A stretch of DNA of 47,184 nt, from positions 1 to 47,184 of the forward strand of contig NZ_QIBY01000017.1 in NCBI RefSeq assembly GCF_003725335.1, in the 5' to 3' direction. Of the stretch, positions 1 through 8,316 are shown piece after piece. The translations under genes were made by a program, and so were the position numbers. Numbering within the stretch: the stretch's first letter is position 1; each line of letters opens with the position of its first letter. The DNA is from Parvibacter caecicola. Its GTDB lineage: Bacteria; Actinomycetota; Coriobacteriia; Coriobacteriales; Eggerthellaceae. Below the pieces are notes generated by a model. It did not search any database. It worked only from the letters and a program-made list of their open reading frames with translations, and had not been told where the DNA came from.

Positions 1-1222
1 GGGCCGGGGCAACAGGGGCCGCCACCGGCGCAGAAGCCACCGGTGCCGCGGCCGCCATCACCGGGGCCAGCCCCATCACGCCGCCGCTGCGCTCCAGCGC
101 TTCCACCCGCTCCGCCAGCGCCTCCAGCGTAAGGTCCGATTCGGGGCGCACCATGCGGGTGAGGGCTATCTCGAAGGTGAGGCGGGCGTTGGTGGAGGTT
201 TTCAGCTCCGCCAGCAAATCCCCCATCACCGTGAGCAGCCGCGCCAGACGGTCGGGGCCGAACAGCGGCAGCAGCGCCTCCATCTCGCGCCGCTCGGTGT
301 CGGACACGTCCAACGCCACATCGGCGCCGGCCAGGCTCATCACGTACAGGTTGCGGATGCTGGCGGCCATGTCGCGGGAAAACTGGGCCAGGTCGGCGCC
401 GGTTTCCACGTAATCGGCGGTCCAGCAGAAGGCGGCCGCGGCGTCGCGGCGCCCCACCATGCCGATGATTTCAGACAGACCGGTGGAATCCAGCGCCCCC
501 AGCATGCGGGAGGCCACCTCCATGGTCACGTTGTTGCCGGAAAACGCCATCAGCTGCTCCAGCGAGGTGAGGGCGTTGCGCATGCCGCCATCAGCCCGGT
601 GGGCCACCAGCTCCAGCGCGTCGCCGTCGAAGGTAGCGCCCTCGGCCACGCAAATGGCTCCCAGCCGCGCCACCATCTCGTCGGTGGAGATGCGGCGGAA
701 ATCGAAGCGCTGGCAGCGGGAATGGATGGTTTCCGGCACCTTCTGCGGGTCGGTGGTGCACAGGATGAACACCACGTGGGACGGCGGCTCTTCCAGCGTC
801 TTCAACAGCGCGTTAAAGGCGGCAGTGGAGAGCATGTGCACCTCGTCGATGATGTACACCTTCGAACGGCCGCGGGTGGGGGCGTACTGCACGCGGGAGA
901 TGATCTCTTCGCGCACGTTCTCCACGCCGGTGCGGGAAGCGGCGTCCAGCTCGTACACGTCGGGGTGGGTGCCGTTGGCGATTTCAAGGCACTCTTCGCA
1001 GGTGCCGTCCGGGTCGGGAGTGGGGCCCTTCTCGCACAGCAGCGCCTTGGCCAAAAGCCGCGCCGTGGTGGTTTTGCCGGTGCCGCGCGGGCCGGTGAAC
1101 AGATAGGCATGGGACACTTTGTCCTGATCGATGGCGTTTTTCAGCGTCCGCTCAATGTGTTCTTGGCCCACCACGTCCTCGAAGATCTGGGGGCGGTACT
1201 TCCGGTACAGTGCCTCGGCCAT
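1..1222 (-). CDS. dnaX: DNA polymerase III subunit gamma/tau, partial (3' end beyond window)
   Basis: This is the clamp-loader ATPase of the replicative polymerase; only about the first 407 residues are in the window and the reading frame runs off the left edge. Visible are the N-terminal signature MAEALYRKYRPQIFEDVVGQ, a Walker A loop GPRGTGKTT at about residues 44-52, a zinc-binding cysteine group (C63, C75, C78 region), a Walker B/DExx motif IDEVHML near 125-131 and the sensor motif HSRCQRFDFRR. After about residue 365 an alanine/proline-rich stretch begins, typical of the hinge before the tau-specific part. The ATG at 1222 follows the ribosome site AGAAGGGA. The gene lies downstream of the dedA-like gene with a hairpin between them. 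Identity is certain; whether a frameshift yields gamma cannot be seen. Confidence 0.97.
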   Translation of the reverse strand, partial: MAEALYRKYRPQIFEDVVGQEHIERTLKNAIDQDKVSHAYLFTGPRGTGKTTTARLLAKALLCEKGPTPDPDGTCEECLEIANGTHPDVYELDAASRTGVENVREEIISRVQYAPTRGRSKVYIIDEVHMLSTAAFNALLKTLEEPPSHVVFILCTTDPQKVPETIHSRCQRFDFRRISTDEMVARLGAICVAEGATFDGDALELVAHRADGGMRNALTSLEQLMAFSGNNVTMEVASRMLGALDSTGLSEIIGMVGRRDAAAAFCWTADYVETGADLAQFSRDMAASIRNLYVMSLAGADVALDVSDTERREMEALLPLFGPDRLARLLTVMGDLLAELKTSTNARLTFEIALTRMVRPESDLTLEALAERVEALERSGGVMGLAPVMAAAAPVASAPVAAPVAPA

Positions 1223-1261
1223 TAACGGCATCCCTTCTCGTTTCGCAAAGTTTCGCTGCAC

Positions 1262-1300
1262 AGCTTACAACAAGAAGCGCCGCCCATGGAGGGGCGGCGC
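1262..1300 (-). terminator. Hairpin between the dedA-like gene and dnaX
   Basis: A nine-base-pair GC stem (arms 1277-1285 and about 1291-1300) is followed on the minus strand by TTCTTGTTGT. It lies between the stop of the DedA-family gene and the start of dnaX. The T-tract is interrupted, so termination may be partial. Confidence 0.5.
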
Positions 1301-1337
1301 GGTGGTTCCGCAGGGTTTCGCGGCAAAGCGCGCCGGC

Positions 1338-2345
1338 CTACTCGGGCTTGCCGGCCGCGTCGGGCGCGTCGGGCGCATCGGGCGCCGGCGCCTCTTCCGC
1401 CGGGCCCTCTTGGGAAGACGACACCTCCCCTTCTGCCCCGTCCGGCAACTCACGGGCCGCCTTCGCCTGCTGCTCGGCCGCCTGCGCCGCTTCCAGGCGC
1501 TCGGCCGCTTCCCGCTCGGCCGCCTCTTGCCGTGCCTTTTCCTGGCGCAGCTGCTCTTGCTGAGCCGCCACTTTCGCCCGCGCCTCTTCCTTGGCGCGCG
1601 CTTCTTCCCGCATCACCTGCTCGCGCACCACGTCGCGCTGGTACTGGGCCTCGGCCACCTTGGCTTCCGCCTGGGCCACCGGGTCGCCCTTCTTGGCGCG
1701 GCGGCTGGCGGTGGCCGCTTTGATGGCGCCGATGAACGCCGGCGCCACCGACACCGCCACGATGCCCAGCACGATCACCTCGAAGTGCTCCTGCACCACG
1801 GGAATGCCGCCAAAGAAGTAACCCACCAGCACGAACAGGCTCACCCAGGTGACGCCGCCGATGCAGTTGTACAGCGTGAACTTCCCGAAATTCATGTGGC
1901 CGGTGCCGGCGATGAACGGGGCGAAGGTGCGGAAAAACGGCATGAAGCGGGTGATGACGATGGTAAGGCCGCCGTAGCGCTCGAAGAAGTGGTCCAGCTT
2001 CGCCATGCGCTCGGCGTTCAGGGCCTTCACCTTGCCGGAGTCGATGATGCGGCGCCCGAAGAAACGGGCGATCCAATAGTTGGAAGTGTTGCCCAAAATG
2101 GCGGCGATCCAGAACACCCACAGGGTGGCCCAGATGTTCAAGCCGCCCCCGTCGGCGGAGAACACGCCGGCGGCGAACAGCAGCGAATCGCCCGGCAAAA
2201 ACGGGAAGAACACCAGGCCGGTTTCCACGAACACGATGAGGAACAGCGGCGTGTACACCCAAACCGGGCCCAGCGCGATGATCCAGGCGGCGATTTGGCC
2301 GCGCGGGTCTTTCAGCAGGTTGACGAAGAAATCGATGATGCCCAT
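1338..2345 (-). CDS. DedA-family membrane protein with long charged C-terminal tail
   Basis: A 335-residue integral membrane protein of the DedA/VTT (SNARE-associated) family. These proteins are implicated in lipid flipping and membrane homeostasis, and the substrate here is unknown. The family core covers residues 1-215, with the characteristic segments FVETGLVFFPFLPGDSLLF, GNTSNYWIARFFGRR and RFMPFFRTFAPFIAGTGHM. From about residue 220 to the end the sequence is a highly charged Ala/Glu/Lys/Gln/Arg stretch with coiled-coil character, then an acidic Pro/Ala tail, which is much longer than in ordinary DedA proteins. The ATG at 2345 was chosen because AAGGAG lies five bases upstream and the core begins there. 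The open frame extends further upstream to 2555, but that part overlaps the SRP RNA and is not credible as protein. Confidence 0.9.
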   Translation of the reverse strand: MGIIDFFVNLLKDPRGQIAAWIIALGPVWVYTPLFLIVFVETGLVFFPFLPGDSLLFAAGVFSADGGGLNIWATLWVFWIAAILGNTSNYWIARFFGRRIIDSGKVKALNAERMAKLDHFFERYGGLTIVITRFMPFFRTFAPFIAGTGHMNFGKFTLYNCIGGVTWVSLFVLVGYFFGGIPVVQEHFEVIVLGIVAVSVAPAFIGAIKAATASRRAKKGDPVAQAEAKVAEAQYQRDVVREQVMREEARAKEEARAKVAAQQEQLRQEKARQEAAEREAAERLEAAQAAEQQAKAARELPDGAEGEVSSSQEGPAEEAPAPDAPDAPDAAGKPE

Positions 2346-2369
2346 GAGGCTCCTTACGTTTAGCACGCA

Positions 2370-2479
2370 AAAGTGCCCCGAATAGGTAGGGGCGCTCGTC
2401 AGCGGTCCCTTATGGCTGCTTCCTCCCGGACCTGACCAGGTTCGGAACATGTCGCCGCCCATACCCATTCGAGGCACTC
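2370..2479 (-). ncRNA. ffs: Small bacterial signal recognition particle RNA
   Basis: The conserved SRP RNA apical domain is present on the minus strand: ACCTGGTCAGGTCCGGGAGG followed by AAGCAGCC, with the asymmetric loop and GGAA-type tetraloop region that bind Ffh. The flanks pair as a long closing helix (about 2456-2478 with 2372-2394, differing mostly by G-U pairs), giving an RNA of roughly 110 nt that ends in a short T-run near 2369. This is the 4.5S-like form without an Alu domain. A TATACT box at 2496-2501 could be its -10 element, but no convincing -35 is visible. Ends are estimated from the pairing. Confidence 0.9.
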
Positions 2480-2647
2480 GAACTTGTGACATAACAGTAT
2501 AGGCAGTCAAGCTCCCCCGCACCTCTGCCCAAACCGCCCTTGACCAAAATTCCATACCCCTGCTATTTCGGGCATTTTCCGCGCCGTTCGCGAGCCATAC
2601 GTGTTAAGGCCTTGGCAAGAGCCCCGTCTTCATCCACGCCGATATGC

Positions 2648-3985
2648 TCATCCATCCGAATCGCTGGACAGCGCAGTAGGATACAGCCCAACGCGGGGTG
2701 CGCAAAGCGATGACAGAAAGGCCGCAGGTGCTGCAAGGACGGCTACCTCAGGCCCAAAAAGCCCGAGCGACAGTACGCAGGCCGTAAGAGGGCACTTGGT
2801 GCAGCTGGAGAAAAACGAGGCGACTCCAACTGCGGAAAACAGCGCGATTACGGCCGATGGCGCGCCGGCAACCACGGCGGCAAGCCCCTGTCCGGAAAAG
2901 ACAATCCCGCAAGCGCCCACCGCAAGCACTCCAATGGCATTGCCCAGACAGGCCCCCACAGCCAGCACGGGCATAATCTCACCCCCCTTGAATCCGCCAG
3001 CGAACGTAAGCAAGGTGAGCGCACCTTTGAGCGCGAAGGACCACCATGGCAGAACACCCCCCTCCACAGCCACGGCGGCCAAATCCGCTCCAGGCCCACA
3101 GTAAACGCGCACTCCCCCGTAGCCTAACACCTCGGCGTAACCAAGCAGCAGCGACACAGCAACACCGCCCACGGCGAGGGCAAACACTGGCGCGCCCAAC
3201 CGGGCCAAACCGCACCGGAGCATACTGACCGCCCGGCAAAAACCAGCGCCAACCGCCCCCGATACCGCCCCCACGAAAAGAACTGGCACCACTAGCGCCA
3301 TCGCCGCTCCCAAAAAGCCAAGATCCCCTGACTCAAAGCCCGAATGCGCCATCGCCGCCAGGCACGCCCACTCCCCCGACAAGGCCTCAGCCACCTGGGG
3401 CAGAAAACGCACACCGCACGCCTCTGTCACAATCCAGGCTGCGGCGGCGGCAATCGTCGGCGCAACGACGGCTCCCCCGTCCGAAGGCCGTCGCCGCAGT
3501 ACTTCGAATGAGAACACCACGCCTGCAGCAGGCACGCCAAGCATTGCCCCCAATGCGGCGCCCATGGCCGCCGGAGCAGCCCACAAACGGCCCTCAGCGG
3601 ACAACTGGCGCCGAAACGACCCGCTCGCCCCAGCGGCCATTTGCAGAGCGGCGGCTTCCTTGCCCACTGAGCCACCGCAGAGTACAGTGAGCACCGTCCC
3701 AACGACAACTGCCGGCACGAGCCGCAGCGGCACCTCTTCTCCGTTGCGCGCCGCCTTCGCCACCGAAGCCGTGCTCCAGGCGAAGTCGACCCCAGTCGCC
3801 CGATAGAAGCCATAGGTTGCCAAACCGGCCACGGGCAGGAGCCACCCAAGCTGCGGATAAGCCGTAAAAGCCTCGGCAGCCGCATCCACCGCCACGCTCA
3901 GCATCGCCGTCAAGGCGCCCACTGCCCCTCCCAGAACAGCGAATACCAGCCCATCACGCAAGAACTTGAGAGCAGCGGTTGCCAT
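2648..3985 (-). CDS. CLC-family chloride/fluoride channel or antiporter
   Basis: A 445-residue polytopic membrane protein of the voltage-gated chloride channel (CLC) family, which moves Cl- or F- by channel or proton-antiport mechanisms. Seen in the sequence are the family motif around GGSVGKEAAALQMAAG (the G[KR]EG position), the second signature GGFKGGEIMPVLAVGACLGN, and about ten hydrophobic helices. The usual GKEGP is GKEA here, so the ion selectivity filter is not standard and transported ion and mechanism are uncertain. The ATG at 3985 is preferred over an upstream ATG at 4009 because GGAGGGGG lies just before it; the upstream codon lacks a usable ribosome site. It stands alone, downstream of the formate hydrogenlyase terminator. 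Confidence 0.85.
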   Translation of the reverse strand: MATAALKFLRDGLVFAVLGGAVGALTAMLSVAVDAAAEAFTAYPQLGWLLPVAGLATYGFYRATGVDFAWSTASVAKAARNGEEVPLRLVPAVVVGTVLTVLCGGSVGKEAAALQMAAGASGSFRRQLSAEGRLWAAPAAMGAALGAMLGVPAAGVVFSFEVLRRRPSDGGAVVAPTIAAAAAWIVTEACGVRFLPQVAEALSGEWACLAAMAHSGFESGDLGFLGAAMALVVPVLFVGAVSGAVGAGFCRAVSMLRCGLARLGAPVFALAVGGVAVSLLLGYAEVLGYGGVRVYCGPGADLAAVAVEGGVLPWWSFALKGALTLLTFAGGFKGGEIMPVLAVGACLGNAIGVLAVGACGIVFSGQGLAAVVAGAPSAVIALFSAVGVASFFSSCTKCPLTACVLSLGLFGPEVAVLAAPAAFLSSLCAPRVGLYPTALSSDSDG

Positions 3986-4043
3986 AGCCCCCTCCAATTC
4001 GTCCAGCATTCCCCATGTCGTAAGGCCAGTCCGGTCGGTCCGC

Positions 4044-4080
4044 TAAAAAAATCGAGCAACGCCAACGTTTCCGCTGCTCG
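4044..4080 (-). terminator. Rho-independent terminator of the formate hydrogenlyase operon
   Basis: Arms CGAGCA (4075-4080) and TGCTCG (4053-4058) close a longer imperfect stem, and seven T residues follow on the minus strand at 4051-4045. It lies 15 bases beyond the fdhD stop codon, at the end of the operon. Confidence 0.8.
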
Positions 4081-4095
4081 AAACGGTGGGCACCC

Positions 4096-4893
4096 CTAGC
4101 TTGGGTCGTTGTACACCACAACCGAATCAGGACGCGCCTGGCAAATGAGCGTGAGGCCGAACTCCCGCGCCAAGCGAATGGTCTCGTCGGTGGGCACTGC
4201 CTTCGTAGCAAGGATGGGAATACCTGCGCGAATGGCCTTCATCACCATGTCAACCGGCAAGCGGCCGCTGGAAAACACAAGGGCATTGCGCAAATCGATA
4301 TCCGCCCGCAAAGCAGCCCCCACTACCTTGTCGAAGGCATTGTGCCGGCCCAAATCCTCACGGCAAACTACGATTGCGCCATCAATCATCAGGTAGCAAC
4401 TGTGAGTCCCCGTAGTTGCGCGGTGCAACGGAGTGTCTTCGGCAAAAGCCCGAGCCGCCTTGAAAACCCATTCCGGTTCCCATGGGATAGGCACAACGGC
4501 CGCAGGCCGGCTGTCGCTAGTGAAATACTGGTTATACACGCGATTGCCCGTGCAGCAGGTTGGCACCGTCTCGATGCCGGCCCGGGAGAAATCCGCCCGC
4601 CGGCAATCGAGCAGCACCGATGCGCGAGAGCCCTGATCGCACAGGTACACCTCGGCTATGTCGTCCACCGCAGAAACAACACCTTCGGTGAACAGCCGAC
4701 CCACCACCAGATCGACCAGATGATCGGGCGTGCACACCATGCGCAGCGTTGGCACGGTGTTCACCGACACCTCTAGGGCGTGCTCGGCAAGCACAGCGCG
4801 ACTTACCGCCTCGCATCCGCCGCCGGGATGCAGCAGAAGCCCGCCGCACTGCTCGACCGCCTCCTCTTCCCGGTACTGGTCGATTACCTTCAT
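4096..4893 (-). CDS. fdhD: Formate dehydrogenase accessory sulfurtransferase FdhD
   Basis: FdhD transfers sulfur from a cysteine desulfurase to the molybdenum cofactor of formate dehydrogenase, a step needed for activity. The 265-residue protein shows the cysteine loop TCCTGNR near residue 112, the motif EDLGRHNAFDKV, and SSGRLPVDMVMKA, all diagnostic of the family. ATG at 4893 has AGAGGA five bases upstream. It is the last gene of the operon, 92 bases after focA, and its placement with fdhF fits its role in maturing that enzyme. It would act in the cytoplasm. Confidence 0.95.
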   Translation of the reverse strand: MKVIDQYREEEAVEQCGGLLLHPGGGCEAVSRAVLAEHALEVSVNTVPTLRMVCTPDHLVDLVVGRLFTEGVVSAVDDIAEVYLCDQGSRASVLLDCRRADFSRAGIETVPTCCTGNRVYNQYFTSDSRPAAVVPIPWEPEWVFKAARAFAEDTPLHRATTGTHSCYLMIDGAIVVCREDLGRHNAFDKVVGAALRADIDLRNALVFSSGRLPVDMVMKAIRAGIPILATKAVPTDETIRLAREFGLTLICQARPDSVVVYNDPS

Positions 4894-4985
4894 GATGTCC
4901 TCTCTCGTGTCTCAGCGGCCAGGCCCGGCCGGGGCCTGCTCCTCAGAACCCTCTCGCCACACGGCAGCAACGGGCGAGCGGGCAC

Positions 4986-5819
4986 CTATTTCTCTTGCTT
5001 CTTGCGGTAGATGAACCAGTAGGCCATGCCAACGAGCAGACCACCGGCAATATTGCCCAAGGTGGCCAACACCAAGTTGTAGGCCACCCCTCCAAGCGTC
5101 ATCGCGCCAGCGACCCCAAATCCGCCTACCGCATTTAACAGCAAACCCATGGGCAAAAAGAACATATTCGCCACGCAGTGCTCAAAGCCGCAGGCCACAA
5201 AGGCAGAGATGGGGAGCAAAATGCCAAGCACCTTATCGGCCGTCGTCTTCGACGAAAAGCCGATCCACACGGCCAGGCAGACGAGAATATTGCAAAGCAC
5301 CGCTTTGAAAAACAGGGTCACCGGCTCAAGCGCCACCTTGCCAGCCGCCACCGACACGAAGGCTTCGCCCACCGCTCCGCCGTTCATTCCCTGCAGATTC
5401 GATAAATAAATGATGGCCACGGCGAGCAGGGAACCAGCCAGATTGCCAACCCACACGATGCCCCAATTGCGGAACAGCTGACCAAAACTAATCCTGCCGG
5501 AAGCCTTAGCGCATGCCATGAGCACGTTGCCCGTAAAGAGCTCGGCGCCGCAGCAGAGCACCAAACACAGACCCAGGCAGAAAGTTAATCCCCCTACAAG
5601 ACGCTGCACACCGAAGGCCATAGTGGTGTCTCCCAAAAACGTGCAGAAGAACATGCCGCCGAAACCGATGAAGGCGCCGGCAAGCATTGCTGACACGAAG
5701 CACTTGCCGCCGGCCATGGTGGCCTTCGCAACGCCAACGTTCTCAGCCTTGGCCTCAATAGCCGCCGGCGCTAGGGCGTCGGGGCTGATGGACATAAGGT
5801 CCTCTTTCACAATCGACAT
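4986..5819 (-). CDS. focA: Formate/nitrite transporter (FocA family)
   Basis: A 277-residue pentameric channel of the FNT family, with six hydrophobic segments. The signatures GAELFTGNVLM and CGFEHCVANMFFLPMGLL are visible, the latter containing the conserved pore histidine. Within this operon it most likely moves formate across the membrane so that the hydrogenlyase can be fed or relieved of excess formate; a nitrite channel is less likely in this context. Start: the ATG at 5819 has GGAGGG eight bases upstream; an in-frame ATG at 5798 is an alternative. The usual partner pflB is not in the window. Confidence 0.92.
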   Translation of the reverse strand: MSIVKEDLMSISPDALAPAAIEAKAENVGVAKATMAGGKCFVSAMLAGAFIGFGGMFFCTFLGDTTMAFGVQRLVGGLTFCLGLCLVLCCGAELFTGNVLMACAKASGRISFGQLFRNWGIVWVGNLAGSLLAVAIIYLSNLQGMNGGAVGEAFVSVAAGKVALEPVTLFFKAVLCNILVCLAVWIGFSSKTTADKVLGILLPISAFVACGFEHCVANMFFLPMGLLLNAVGGFGVAGAMTLGGVAYNLVLATLGNIAGGLLVGMAYWFIYRKKQEK

Positions 5820-5844
5820 GGAACAACCCTCCCAAGATACAAAC

Positions 5845-6414
5845 TCACATATTTACATACGGGTACATTTCGAAATTTCCGCCTGCTGCGATGTCGCGGT
5901 AGATGCCCTCCACCGCCTTCCTCACCGCATCGCTCACCGGATCGAAGAAGGCGGTGCTCAGCGGCTGAATACCGAGGAAAATCACCTCGTTGCACATCTG
6001 GACCAGCTCCTCCAGCAAATAGGTAATGGGCAGCGTATGGGTGGTGATGAGCGACTGCACCGCCACATCCTGGGGGCGTAAGCGGCGCACCGTTCCTGGA
6101 TCGAGCCCCATGGCCGCCGCGTCGACGAGAAGCAGTCGGTGCGGGGCAACGCGCCTCAGGTAACCCAAATCGTTCTCGGGCGTCTGCCCTCCATCCACCA
6201 CCGTCCACCCCTCTACCGGCTTCTCTTCCAGGTGCCGGGCCAGCAGGGGGCCAGCCGCGTCGTCGCCACGCAGGACGCTTCCAACGCAGAACACGACGTT
6301 GCCGCCCCGGGCCCCAGCCTCGGCCGCGGCGAGAATCGCCTCAGCAGTCGGCGGATTGCCGCACCCTGGATTCTCGGCGGTGTGGCGAGGCTCACGTTTT
6401 CCCGACTCCGTCAC
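5845..6414 (-). CDS. hycI: Hydrogenase maturation endopeptidase HycI
   Basis: This protease removes the C-terminal peptide of the hydrogenase large subunit HycE after nickel insertion. The HycI core is clear: FCVGSVLRGDDAAGPLLA (nickel-sensing Asp), VVDGGQTPENDLGYL, LLLVDAAAMGLDPGTVR and EVIFLGIQPLST. A GTG at 6414 is proposed as start: it follows AAGGAGG by five bases and overlaps the hycH stop as GTGA. This gives 189 residues with about 40 extra N-terminal residues relative to E. coli HycI, rich in Pro/Gly/Glu. A longer open frame to 6492 exists but lies inside hycH. Confidence 0.92.
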   Translation of the reverse strand: MTESGKREPRHTAENPGCGNPPTAEAILAAAEAGARGGNVVFCVGSVLRGDDAAGPLLARHLEEKPVEGWTVVDGGQTPENDLGYLRRVAPHRLLLVDAAAMGLDPGTVRRLRPQDVAVQSLITTHTLPITYLLEELVQMCNEVIFLGIQPLSTAFFDPVSDAVRKAVEGIYRDIAAGGNFEMYPYVNM

Positions 6415-7004
6415 GACACCCTCCTTCCCATGGCATACACGCACGCCTCGCACTGAATCTCTTCCAAAAGGCGCAGGAATTCCTCGAGCCATGACAGCGC
6501 ATCGGCAGCAACCACCGATGCGGAAGCCGCAAACTCCTCCGATGCCTTATCCAAATCCGCTAGAGCCGCCCCCGACCGCTCCAAGGCCGCGATCACCGCC
6601 GGCTTCAACAGGGCCACGTGCTCTCCCCTCACCTCGATTTCCCCGAAGCGCTCGATACCGGCGAGCTTATCGCGCGCCGAACCCGGATCCATGAGCGCGA
6701 GCGCATCGGCGAACACATCCCGAGATGTGGAAAGGCGCGGATGCAGGCAGTCGATGACCCCGGTATGATGCCCGATGGCCAACGTGTAGTAGAGCACCGA
6801 GCGCACGTCGTCGGGAATGGAGCGCTCATGATCGACGAACTTCTCGCCCAGGCGGTAGAACACCACCTCCCGCGCCGTGCGTCCATCGGTGGTATGCGCG
6901 CTCAGGGGGCGGGCGGGCGCCCCCTCCTCCCGGCTTGCGCAGCCGCCCGACGTCCTTTCGGCGCCGGCCGGCTGCGCTTCCTGGCGGCGAACCGTCGTGA
7001 TCAT
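6411..7004 (-). CDS. hycH: Formate hydrogenlyase maturation protein HycH
   Basis: HycH-family protein of 197 residues, needed for maturation of the formate hydrogenlyase large subunit; its biochemical action is not known. The family core [34 protein letters not shown] and the C-terminal [17 protein letters not shown] are recognisable. The first 40 residues are poorly conserved. The ATG overlaps the hycG stop by four bases (ATGA), indicating translational coupling, and its own stop overlaps hycI. Confidence 0.9.
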   Translation of the reverse strand: MITTVRRQEAQPAGAERTSGGCASREEGAPARPLSAHTTDGRTAREVVFYRLGEKFVDHERSIPDDVRSVLYYTLAIGHHTGVIDCLHPRLSTSRDVFADALALMDPGSARDKLAGIERFGEIEVRGEHVALLKPAVIAALERSGAALADLDKASEEFAASASVVAADALSWLEEFLRLLEEIQCEACVYAMGRRVS

Positions 7005-7783
7005 TCGTCGACGACCTTGCTCAGAAGCAGCGTCTTCAGATCCATGAAAACAGCCTTTTTGCGCATGTCGGCTTCGCCATCGATAAGCGCATCGACGGCG
7101 CCAAACACATTAACGCGATCCTTGGCGATGGCCATCATGAACTCGTCCACGATCTGCTTGCCATAGTAGTAGCCGCTCATGCGTCGCGCCTCGCGCTCAA
7201 AGGCAGTGCGCACCTTGTAGGGAATGGCGGGAAAGGCCACCGGAGCCTCCTCCCCGACAGGCGCCACATGATGACTCTCGTGCAGCTTTTGGTCCAACAG
7301 CCCCAAAGCGCAGGCGAACCCGAAGATGGTCGCCGGCGGCGAGGGCGGGCAGCCCGGCACGTACACGTCCACTGGCAAGATGGGATCAGTGCCGCCCCAC
7401 ACGCAATAGTTGTCATGGAAGATGCCGCCCGTGCATCCGCAGGCACCGTAGGCCATGACGATCTTGGGATCAGGAGCAGCATGATAGGCCCGCAGCGCCG
7501 GTTCGCGCATGGCGCGGGTCATCGCACCGGTATACAGCAGCACATCCGCATGACGGGGCGAGGGCACCACCTTGATGCCAAAGCGCTCGGCATCGAAGAC
7601 CGCCGTAATAGTGGCGAAAATTTCAATCTCGCAGCCGTTGCAGCCGCCGCAGTCCACGCGGTACACGTACACGGAACGCTTAATCGAGCCGAGCAGGCGC
7701 TCCTTCGCTTCAGCCACCTTGGCATCTAGCGCAACCGGATCGGGTCGCCACTGCAGCTGGGATGGAAAGTCGTTCTCCAGCAT
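7001..7783 (-). CDS. hycG: Hydrogenase small subunit, NuoB-like (HycG/HyfI)
   Basis: The electron-transfer small subunit of the group-4 [NiFe] hydrogenase, homologous to NuoB of complex I. It carries the proximal [4Fe-4S] cluster ligands in [10 protein letters not shown] (about residues 46-55), GACGCTGG and PGCPPSPP. At 260 residues it has the expected family length including a C-terminal extension. The ATG at 7783 directly abuts the hycF stop codon (TAA then ATG) with GGAAGGGGG upstream. It would sit on the cytoplasmic face, between HycE and HycF. Confidence 0.95.
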   Translation of the reverse strand: MLENDFPSQLQWRPDPVALDAKVAEAKERLLGSIKRSVYVYRVDCGGCNGCEIEIFATITAVFDAERFGIKVVPSPRHADVLLYTGAMTRAMREPALRAYHAAPDPKIVMAYGACGCTGGIFHDNYCVWGGTDPILPVDVYVPGCPPSPPATIFGFACALGLLDQKLHESHHVAPVGEEAPVAFPAIPYKVRTAFEREARRMSGYYYGKQIVDEFMMAIAKDRVNVFGAVDALIDGEADMRKKAVFMDLKTLLLSKVVDE

Positions 7784-8314
7784 TTACGCCCCCTTCCTCT
7801 CGCGGGCCTGCTTCTGAAAGGCCTCAGCGTCATCGGCGCGGCGGCAGTCCAAGCACAAATCCAGTTTCTCTATATCGGTTGCCGCCACTCCTCCCACGGA
7901 TGCTAGCACTCGCCGCGCGTAATCCACTTCCTTAGCGGGCGCGTAAGGCCTGCCGCAACGGGCGCATTGGACCACCGCATAGGAGCACGATTCCCGCAAA
8001 TCACCCTTGTTCTTCACAGCCAGTTCGAACTCGCCCGTCAGCTTAATGGCGAACAGCGGACACACTTCCTGGCATCGGCCGCAGAAAATGCAACGGCCGT
8101 AACTGATGTCCCAAGTGATGAGCGACTGGTCGGCGTTTAACTCCATGGTGATGGCGTTGGCCGGACAGGCAATAGCGCACGCCCCGCATGCAATGCAGAG
8201 CTTCTCGTTGTGCTCGGGCTTGCCGCGGAACCCCGCCGGCATCTCAAGCGGCTGGAAGGGGTAGCCCACCGTCGCATCGCCGGCCCTGCGAATCTCCTTG
8301 AACAGCTTCAGCAC
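7784..8314 (-). CDS. hycF: Formate hydrogenlyase ferredoxin-like subunit HycF
   Basis: A NuoI-like polyferredoxin of 176 residues that relays electrons within the hydrogenase arm. Two [4Fe-4S] motifs are present, CIACGACAIACP and CIFCGRCQEVCP, followed by C-terminal cysteine pairs (CARCGRPY and CLDCRR) that also occur in E. coli HycF. The GTG at 8314 is favoured: the product then begins VLKLFKEIRRAG, aligning with the E. coli N-terminus, and GGAAGGGG is eight bases upstream. A second GTG at 8323 is too close to that ribosome site. The start overlaps the end of hycE closely, with only two bases between. Confidence 0.92.
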   Translation of the reverse strand: MLKLFKEIRRAGDATVGYPFQPLEMPAGFRGKPEHNEKLCIACGACAIACPANAITMELNADQSLITWDISYGRCIFCGRCQEVCPLFAIKLTGEFELAVKNKGDLRESCSYAVVQCARCGRPYAPAKEVDYARRVLASVGGVAATDIEKLDLCLDCRRADDAEAFQKQARERKGA

Positions 8315-8316
8315 GG

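Noticed and set aside
459-1225. Long plus-strand open frames opposite dnaX
   Set aside because: They are antisense shadows caused by high GC; the minus-strand frame encodes unmistakable dnaX motifs.
2346-2555. N-terminal extension of the DedA-family protein to 2555
   Set aside because: It would translate through the SRP RNA; the ATG at 2345 has a good ribosome site.
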